Part shown: piece after piece, positions 59,247 to 64,000 of the stretch
Layout: each line of letters opens with the position of its first letter
Numbering within the stretch: position 1 is the first letter of the stretch
Source: Streptomyces glomeratus
Lineage (GTDB): Bacteria; Actinomycetota; Actinomycetes; Streptomycetales; Streptomycetaceae
Length of the DNA: 64,000 nucleotides
Assembly (NCBI RefSeq): GCF_021462825.1
Contig: NZ_JAKEEB010000012.1
Coordinates: forward strand, 124,001-188,000
Reading direction: 5' to 3'
Position numbers and translations under genes: made by a program
The notes under the pieces: generated by a model
Told to the model about the DNA's origin: nothing
Seen by the model: only the letters and a program-made list of their open reading frames with translations
Databases searched by the model: none

Positions 59247-59728
59247 GATGGAACTTCCCTTCATATGGGTATTCACAAGGGGGAGAGCGGCCCCCCTCTG
59301 GGGACAGACGGTCGGCCGCGTCCGCGAGCGCCGGGCACCCGTCGCCGGGGCCCATGGGGGTGGCCCCCGCGGTGCAGGGATCAAAGCACGCCAAGGCATG
59401 GCTCTTCCAATCAACCAGGGCCCTCACCAGGGCAATTGACGCTCCGAAGCGGCTACCCGTGCAGGTGCGTGCACGGCGTGTCGGCCACTTCTTCACATGC
59501 TGCGCGGCATCCACGCCAACGGCCCCTGGCCGCCCGGAACCCGAAAGGGACACTCCTGGTCCAATAGCGCGGCCCCCGGCGCGCGAGTGTGCAGATCCGC
59601 CGTGGACGGTGACCTGTTTGCGCAATGGCTGTGCAGATCCCCTGAAGCCGGGATTCCGTTCGCCGCCCGGAACCGACCGTCACCGATCGATCGCTGAGCG
59701 TGTGCGGACGGTCGCGCGGACCGCGCTG
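59247..59728. other. 482-base upstream region of the peptide gene
   Basis: No gene is supported; minus-strand frames have no leader or SD logic. TGTGCAGATCC occurs twice (59588-59598 and 59630-59640). The promoter of the peptide gene must lie here, but no convincing -35/-10 pair was identified. Confidence 0.45.
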
Positions 59729-60166
59729 TTACGCAAGCCCGCCGCCGCCGCTGAGGTCCTGGCCGAGCAGGGCGTACACCGTGCTCGCCCGCGCCGCGAT
59801 CTCCGCCGTGTCGCCCACGGTCATCGTGACGTCGGCGAACGCCATACGCCGGCCCAGCTTGGTGAGCACCGCCTCGACCAGCACGTCCGCGTCCACCACC
59901 GCGCGCTGGAAGGTGGTCGACTGCTGGACGGTCGTCATGGGCACGAAGCCGCCGCGCGCCGCCGACACCGCGATCACGGTCGCGGTGTCGGCCGCGGCCA
60001 TCAGTGCCTGACCCGACAGCGCACCGCCCTCCCGTGCGAGCCGGGTGGTCCAGGGCAGCCGCAGTACGGCCCGCCGGTCGTCCAGTTCGACCACCGACAG
60101 GCCCAGTTCCTGCACCCAGGGGGCGAAGCTGCCGGAGAGGATCTTGTCGGCTTCGGCTGGCGTCAT
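59729..60166 (-). CDS. PaaI/YdiI-type hotdog thioesterase, 145 aa
   Basis: AAGGA precedes the ATG at 60166. ADKILSGSFAPWVQELGLSVVELDDRRAVLRLPWTTRLAREGGALSGQALMAAADTATVIAVSAARGG and FQRAVVDADVLVEAVLTKLGRRMAFADVTMTVGD show the hotdog fold with the conserved helix GGALSGQALMAAADTA. It is probably an acyl-CoA thioesterase with unknown substrate. It is transcribed toward the peptide locus but separated by 482 bases, so linkage is not implied. Confidence 0.85.
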   Translation of the reverse strand: MTPAEADKILSGSFAPWVQELGLSVVELDDRRAVLRLPWTTRLAREGGALSGQALMAAADTATVIAVSAARGGFVPMTTVQQSTTFQRAVVDADVLVEAVLTKLGRRMAFADVTMTVGDTAEIAARASTVYALLGQDLSGGGGLA

Positions 60167-60358
60167 GCGTGGTTCCTTACCCCCCGCCGGGCCCCGGCAG
60201 ACGCGTTTGCCACCTATTTCACGCTTTCGCATACGCCAACTCGGCCAGCTGCAGCAGCGGTTGAACACCCCATGTGACACCTGCGTATCAACAGGCATCC
60301 AGGCGCCCAGTCAGCTGCCGGACGGCGGCAACGCACCCCGTCCCCAGGAGGTCAAGAG

Positions 60359-61795
60359 TTGAGTCACAAACGCATACCCAAGCGCAAGGCCGTGATCGCG
60401 GCGGGAAGCGTGGCGGCGCTCGGAGCGGCGGCCCTTCTTCTGCCCAACGCCAACGCGTCCCAGACGGACTCGTCGCAGGGCGGCACCCCCAAGACGTTCA
60501 AGGCGGCCGACGTCTCGGACCTCGCCGCGCAGCTGGCTTCCCAGCTGGGCGATGCCTTCGCGGGCTCCTACTACAACGCCGACAAGCAGCAGATCGTCGT
60601 CAATGTGGTCGGTGACGACAGCAACGTCGTCAACACCATCAGAAAGGCGGGCGCGGTCCCCAACCAGGTCCGCAACAGCACCGCCACGCTGCGCGCCGCC
60701 GCCAAGACGCTGCGGACGAAGGCGACGATCCCCGGCACCGCGTGGTCCGTCGACCCCAAGACCAACGAGGTCCGGGTCACCGCCGACAGCACCGTGACCG
60801 GCGCCAAGTGGAACACGCTCGAATCGACGGTCAAGGGCCTCGGTTCGGGCGTGGCGACCCTCAAGAAGTCCGGGGGCACGTTCAAGACGTTCGTGTCGGG
60901 CGGCGACGCCATCTTCGCCCAGGCCAACGGCGGTGGAGTCCGTTGTTCCCTCGGCTTCAACGTCACTGCCGGCGACGGCAGCCCCGCCTTCCTGACGGCG
61001 GGTCACTGCGGCGTGGCGGCCAAGCAGTGGTCCGACTCCCAGAACGGCCAGCCGATCGCCACCGTCGACCAGGCCACCTTCCCCGGCAACGGCGACTTCT
61101 CGCTGGTCAAGTACGACGACCCGGCCACCCAGGCGCCGAGCGAGGTCAACGTCGGCAACGGGCAGACGGTCCAGATCACCAAGGCCGCGGACGCGGTGGT
61201 GGGCCAGCAGGTCTTCCGGATGGGCAGCACCACGGGTCTGCACGACGGCACCGTCACCGGACTCGACGCCACCGTCAACTTCCAGAGCGAGACCGACCCC
61301 AACGGCGTGGACACCGTCACCGGCCTGATCCAGACGAACGTCTGCGCCGAGGCCGGTGACAGCGGTGGCTCCCTGTTCACCCGGGACGGCAGCGCGATCG
61401 GCCTCACCTCGGGCGGCAGCGGCGACTGCACCACCGGCGGCGAGACCTTCTTCCAGCCGGTGACCACGGCCCTCCAGGCGACCGGCGCGACGCTCGGCGC
61501 GGGCGGCGCGGCGGGCGCGGGCGACCAGAGCGCGAGCCCGGGTGACCAGAGCGGTGCCGGTGACCAGAGCGCGAGCCCGGGTGACCAGAGCGGTGCCGGT
61601 GACCAGAGCGCGAGCCCGGGTGACCAGAGCGGTGCCGGTGACCAGAGCGCGAGCCCGGGTGACCAGAGCGGTGCCGGTGACCAGAGCGGCACCGGGGAGC
61701 AGGCGGGCGGCTCGGCCGACCCGTCCGGCAGCGACCAGTCCGGGCAGGCGCAGGGCGGCGGGGCGGCCGACGGCTCCTCCTTGTCGGGCCACTGA
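60359..61795 (+). CDS. Secreted S1 serine protease (streptogrisin/alpha-lytic type) with repeat tail, 478 aa
   Basis: TTG at 60359 has AGGAGGT six to seven bases upstream. The signal peptide is RKAVIAAGSVAALGAAALLLPNANA. A pro-domain (~50-190, foldase type) precedes the mature protease: FLTAGHCGVAAK (His), FPGNGDFSLVKYDD (Asp), CAEAGDSGGSLF (Ser), with paired cysteines. The C-terminus is a low-complexity region with four copies of GDQSASPGDQSGA and a Gly/Ser tail, probably an exposed linker or wall-binding segment. The enzyme is expected to be an extracellular chymotrypsin- or glutamyl-type protease; specificity was not assigned. Confidence 0.92.
   Translation: MSHKRIPKRKAVIAAGSVAALGAAALLLPNANASQTDSSQGGTPKTFKAADVSDLAAQLASQLGDAFAGSYYNADKQQIVVNVVGDDSNVVNTIRKAGAVPNQVRNSTATLRAAAKTLRTKATIPGTAWSVDPKTNEVRVTADSTVTGAKWNTLESTVKGLGSGVATLKKSGGTFKTFVSGGDAIFAQANGGGVRCSLGFNVTAGDGSPAFLTAGHCGVAAKQWSDSQNGQPIATVDQATFPGNGDFSLVKYDDPATQAPSEVNVGNGQTVQITKAADAVVGQQVFRMGSTTGLHDGTVTGLDATVNFQSETDPNGVDTVTGLIQTNVCAEAGDSGGSLFTRDGSAIGLTSGGSGDCTTGGETFFQPVTTALQATGATLGAGGAAGAGDQSASPGDQSGAGDQSASPGDQSGAGDQSASPGDQSGAGDQSASPGDQSGAGDQSGTGEQAGGSADPSGSDQSGQAQGGGAADGSSLSGH
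61520..61675. repeat. 39-bp tandem repeat, four copies, in the protease C-terminus
   Basis: Units at 61520-61558, 61559-61597, 61598-61636 and 61637-61675 are almost identical (the first differs at one base), with a partial fifth. Each encodes 13 residues (GDQSASPGDQSGA), itself two related half-repeats. Near-identity at DNA level points to recent expansion by slippage. Confidence 0.9.
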
Positions 61796-61804
61796 GCCCT
61801 TGAG

Positions 61805-61846
61805 CGGAACGGTCCGGCCCTCCGGCGGGAGGGCCGGACCGTTCCG
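61805..61846 (+). terminator. Perfect 19-bp stem-loop after the protease gene
   Basis: Bases 61805-61823 pair exactly with 61828-61846 around GGCG. It begins 9 bases after the stop and is the strongest terminator in the window. Confidence 0.92.
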
Positions 61847-61934
61847 TCGCCGGCCGTGACGCCCCGAGCGTTCGCGGCCGCGAAGTGGCTCCTGGCAGAA
61901 CACGGCAGGGACGACGCGCACGGACACGACAAGC

Positions 61935-61963
61935 ACAGAGACGACATGTACAGAGACGACATG
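61935..61963. repeat. 15-bp tandem repeat ACAGAGACGACATG
   Basis: The 14-mer occurs at 61935-61948 and 61950-61963 with a period of 15 bases, in the gap between the protease terminator and the phosphatase gene. Degenerate CACGAC/CACAA copies flank it. Confidence 0.5.
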
Positions 61964-62030
61964 CACAAAGAGCTGCACCGACACGCGCAGAGGGGCTGCG
62001 CCCACGTCGCGGAAGCGCTGTAATTGCAGA

Positions 62031-64000
62031 GTGGGCAGTGAGGGCGCTGCGGGACGCAGAACGAGAACGCAGCGTGCGGAACTTGCCCTCAAGACGCTCA
62101 TCGTGGACCTGGAACCGCGCGAGCGTCTGCGTCGCATCCTCGAACAGGCCCTTTCCTTCACGGGGGCGACCCTCGCCGCCGTCTACGCCCCGCACGCGGG
62201 CGGTGACGGACTGCGCCTGGTCGAGACGGTCGGCGTACCGAGGGCGCTGTACGGACTGCGTGACGTCTACCCCCTGCCCGCAAGCGGCCCCGCGGCGCGC
62301 GTCCACACCGCCGGACAGCCCCTGTGGCTCACCCCCGAGGACCTCGACCGCTGTGCCGAGGCGGGCCGGCTGCCGCCGGAACCGGACTTCTCTCTGGGAG
62401 TGCTGCCCCTGAGCGACGGTGGCTGCCTGGCCGCCGTCAGCGACAAGCCGGGCGGCTTCGACACCGAGGACCGGGAGTGCCTCCGGCTCGTCGCCGAGGC
62501 CCTCGCCGGCCCCACACCGGCCTCGGCCGGCCCGGGCCCACTCACCGGCAGCTCCTTCAGCCTGGCCGTGGACAGCGGCCGGGTCGAGGTCGACGACGAG
62601 GTACTGGATCTCTTCGGCATCGCTCGGGACGCGTTCGACGGCAGGGTCGAGACCCTGCTCTCCAGGACCGTTCCGGAAGACGTGCCGGCCCTGATGTCCG
62701 TGGTCGAACCCGACCGTTTGTCGGTCGGCGACCGGGAGCTGGAGTTCCGCATCCTGCAGCCCTCCGGCGAGCCGAAATGGCTGCGGCTGCGCGGGCGGCT
62801 GGTGCCCGCGGCGGAGGGCCGCCCCGCCCGGCTCGTCGGTACGGTCGCCGAGGCCTCGAAGCTGCGCCCCGCCGTCAGCGACGTCACCCGCATCCAGCGG
62901 CTCGCCGCTGCCCTCGCCACCGCGGGCACCGTCCGCGACGTCGGCACGGCCGTGGTCGCCGCCCTGCGCGCGCCGCTGCGGGCGGACCGGGTCGCCCTGG
63001 CCGAGCTGGAGTCCGACCGGCTCGTCGTCACCGTCCTCGACCCGCCCGAGCCTGAGGCCTGGCCAGAGGTGTGGCGCACCGAGTGGCGCACCGAGTGGCC
63101 CGATGCCCCGGTTCGCGCCATGCCGACCCTCGCCGCCGCGCTTCGGGAGGGCCGCCCTGCCGTCTGGCCCGCCGGCACGGACCTGGAGCCCGCGCTCGCC
63201 GAGGTCGGGCCCGGCGGTCTCGCCGTGCTGCCGCTGCCCGCGGGCAGCGGAACGGCCGGCGCCTGCCTCGTCGGCTGGGACAGCCCGCACGACTTCACCT
63301 TCGACGAACGCGCCCTGCTCACCGCCGTCGCGGGACTCGCCGGACAGGCGCTCGTGCGAGCCCACGCCTTCGACGCCGAGCACGAACTGATCGGCATGCT
63401 CCAGCGCGCCCTCCTCCCGCGCCGCCTGCCCCGGCTGCCCGGCGCCGTGGCCGTGGCCCGCTACCTGCCCACGACTGCGGGCCTGGAACTCGGCGGCGAC
63501 TGGTACGACGTGATCCCGCTGCCCGACAACCACGCCGCCCTCGTCATCGGCGACGTCCAGGGCCACAACGCCGGCGCCGCCACCCTGATGGGACAGATGC
63601 GCACGGCCCTGCGCGCGTACGCCGCCGAGGGCCACCCTCCGGACGTCGTCGTAGCGCACGCCAACCGGCTCCTCGTGGAGATGGAGTCCGACCTCTTCGC
63701 CACCTGCTGCTATGTCGACATCGACATGGAGGAGGGCACCGCCTGGTGCGTCCGCGCCGGACACATCCCGCCGGCACTGCGCCATCCGGACGGCAGAACG
63801 GAGATCATCGAGGCGGAGGGCGGACCGCCCCTCGGCGTCGTCGACCAGGCCGACTTCCCGATGACCCCGCTGCGGTTGCAGCCCGGCGCGGTCATCGCCC
63901 TCACCACGGACGGGCTGGTGGAAAACGCCGAGACCAGCCTCGACGACGGCCTCGCGCGGCTGGCCGGGGAACTGTCCGCCGCCGATCCCGGCCACCTCGG
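62031..64000 (+). CDS. GAF/PAS-SpoIIE (RsbU-like) protein phosphatase, 5' part, ~656 codons
   Basis: The open frame runs off the right end. GTG at 62031 is proposed because a -10-like TGTAAT (62019-62024) lies seven bases upstream, giving a possible leaderless start. In-frame codons extend further upstream and no SD is seen, so the start is uncertain. An N-terminal GAF-like domain (RAELALKTLIVDLEPRERLRRILEQALSFTGATLAAVY), a degenerate PAS (~180-280), a second GAF (~290-445) and PP2C (~455 on) follow. PP2C motifs are ELGGDWYDVIPLPD, IGDVQGHNAGAA, VRAGHIPPALRHPDG and ALTTDGLVENAE. It dephosphorylates anti-anti-sigma factors in response to a signal. Confidence 0.87.
   Translation, partial: MGSEGAAGRRTRTQRAELALKTLIVDLEPRERLRRILEQALSFTGATLAAVYAPHAGGDGLRLVETVGVPRALYGLRDVYPLPASGPAARVHTAGQPLWLTPEDLDRCAEAGRLPPEPDFSLGVLPLSDGGCLAAVSDKPGGFDTEDRECLRLVAEALAGPTPASAGPGPLTGSSFSLAVDSGRVEVDDEVLDLFGIARDAFDGRVETLLSRTVPEDVPALMSVVEPDRLSVGDRELEFRILQPSGEPKWLRLRGRLVPAAEGRPARLVGTVAEASKLRPAVSDVTRIQRLAAALATAGTVRDVGTAVVAALRAPLRADRVALAELESDRLVVTVLDPPEPEAWPEVWRTEWRTEWPDAPVRAMPTLAAALREGRPAVWPAGTDLEPALAEVGPGGLAVLPLPAGSGTAGACLVGWDSPHDFTFDERALLTAVAGLAGQALVRAHAFDAEHELIGMLQRALLPRRLPRLPGAVAVARYLPTTAGLELGGDWYDVIPLPDNHAALVIGDVQGHNAGAATLMGQMRTALRAYAAEGHPPDVVVAHANRLLVEMESDLFATCCYVDIDMEEGTAWCVRAGHIPPALRHPDGRTEIIEAEGGPPLGVVDQADFPMTPLRLQPGAVIALTTDGLVENAETSLDDGLARLAGELSAADPGHL

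Noticed and set aside
59453-59683. Second precursor peptide upstream of the GG peptide
   Set aside because: The 76-aa minus-strand frame is Arg/Cys-rich, lacks a GG leader and has no SD; it appears non-coding.
61520-61675. CRISPR-like array
   Set aside because: The four 39-bp units abut with no variable spacers and encode an in-frame protein repeat.
1-64000. Prophage, integrative element or insertion sequence
   Set aside because: No integrase, transposase, phage structural gene, tRNA target or att-like direct repeat was seen; composition and codon use look uniform apart from small repeat tracts.

Overview
The window reads as chromosome of a Streptomyces or a close relative. The reasons are very high G+C with G/C third codon positions, frequent GTG and a few TTG starts behind strong Shine-Dalgarno (SD) sequences, a sortase-type chaplin, an NsdA-like TPR regulator, a streptophobe-family protein, a DinB/mycothiol-type enzyme, a sigma-B-family sigma factor with an RsbW-type kinase, a PopR/ClpP pair and a TTA (bldA-type) leucine codon. 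I saw no rRNA or tRNA gene, CRISPR array, insertion sequence, prophage or replication origin. The gene at each end runs off the window.

Layout. 1-10.2 kb: end of a universal stress protein, a small unknown protein, a secreted amidase, an APH-like kinase, an NsdA-like regulator, a PAS-SpoIIE phosphatase, a Gfo/Idh/MocA dehydrogenase and a baeRF3 protein. 10.5-14.5 kb: asparagine synthetase, a two-repeat chaplin whose second repeat has no cysteine, a double GNAT protein and a GlsB/YeaQ membrane protein. 14.8-21 kb: a secreted hydrolase-like protein, a ROK repressor divergent from an APC permease, an SPW protein and a YihY membrane protein. 21-31.7 kb: photolyase, an SDR fused to DUF2867, an acyl-CoA dehydrogenase-like protein, a secreted PLC-like protein, a PAP2 phosphatase divergent from a BlaI/M56 pair with a clear operator, a VOC protein and adenosine deaminase. 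31.7-41.5 kb: DinB, LysR divergent from an aldo/keto reductase, a decayed SDR, a large Clp ATPase, SnoaL, a TTA-containing unknown gene, streptophobe, and a coupled operon of a 48-aa membrane peptide with two PRC-barrel proteins. 41.7-46.4 kb: RsbW-like kinase, sigma factor, PopR-like regulator, two ClpP subunits and an epoxide hydrolase. 46.6-53 kb: VOC, SGNH lipoprotein, a repeat-rich pyrimidine tract, LysR divergent from a DJ-1/PfpI protein, a PAP2-diacylglycerol kinase and an ArsR/SRPBCC pair. 53-59.3 kb: a peptide export locus. 59.7-64 kb: thioesterase, an S1 protease with a repeat tail, and a second SpoIIE phosphatase.

Two loci look most worth following. (1) 53082-59246 encodes a 71-residue GG-leader peptide, a membrane-fusion protein, a C39-peptidase ABC exporter and a second NHLP-type ABC protein, with no modification enzyme nearby. 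The predicted core has no Cys, no aromatic and no basic residue. It contains two GxxxGxxxG glycine-zipper repeats, and a perfect 13-bp stem-loop separates the peptide gene from the export genes. (2) 43422-45218 resembles a popR-clpP3-clpP4 locus with a TCTGCC-N3-GGCAGA palindrome upstream of the clpP pair. One ClpP has Gly where the catalytic His should be. The Clp ATPase 7 kb away appears to lack the ClpP-docking loop.

Several genes fit a stress-signalling theme: a universal stress protein, two RsbU/SpoIIE-type phosphatases, an RsbW-type kinase, a sigma-B-type factor, GlsB, PRC-barrel proteins and Clp components. No database search was possible. Family names rest on motifs and remembered family features, and regulatory sites rest on sequence symmetry alone.
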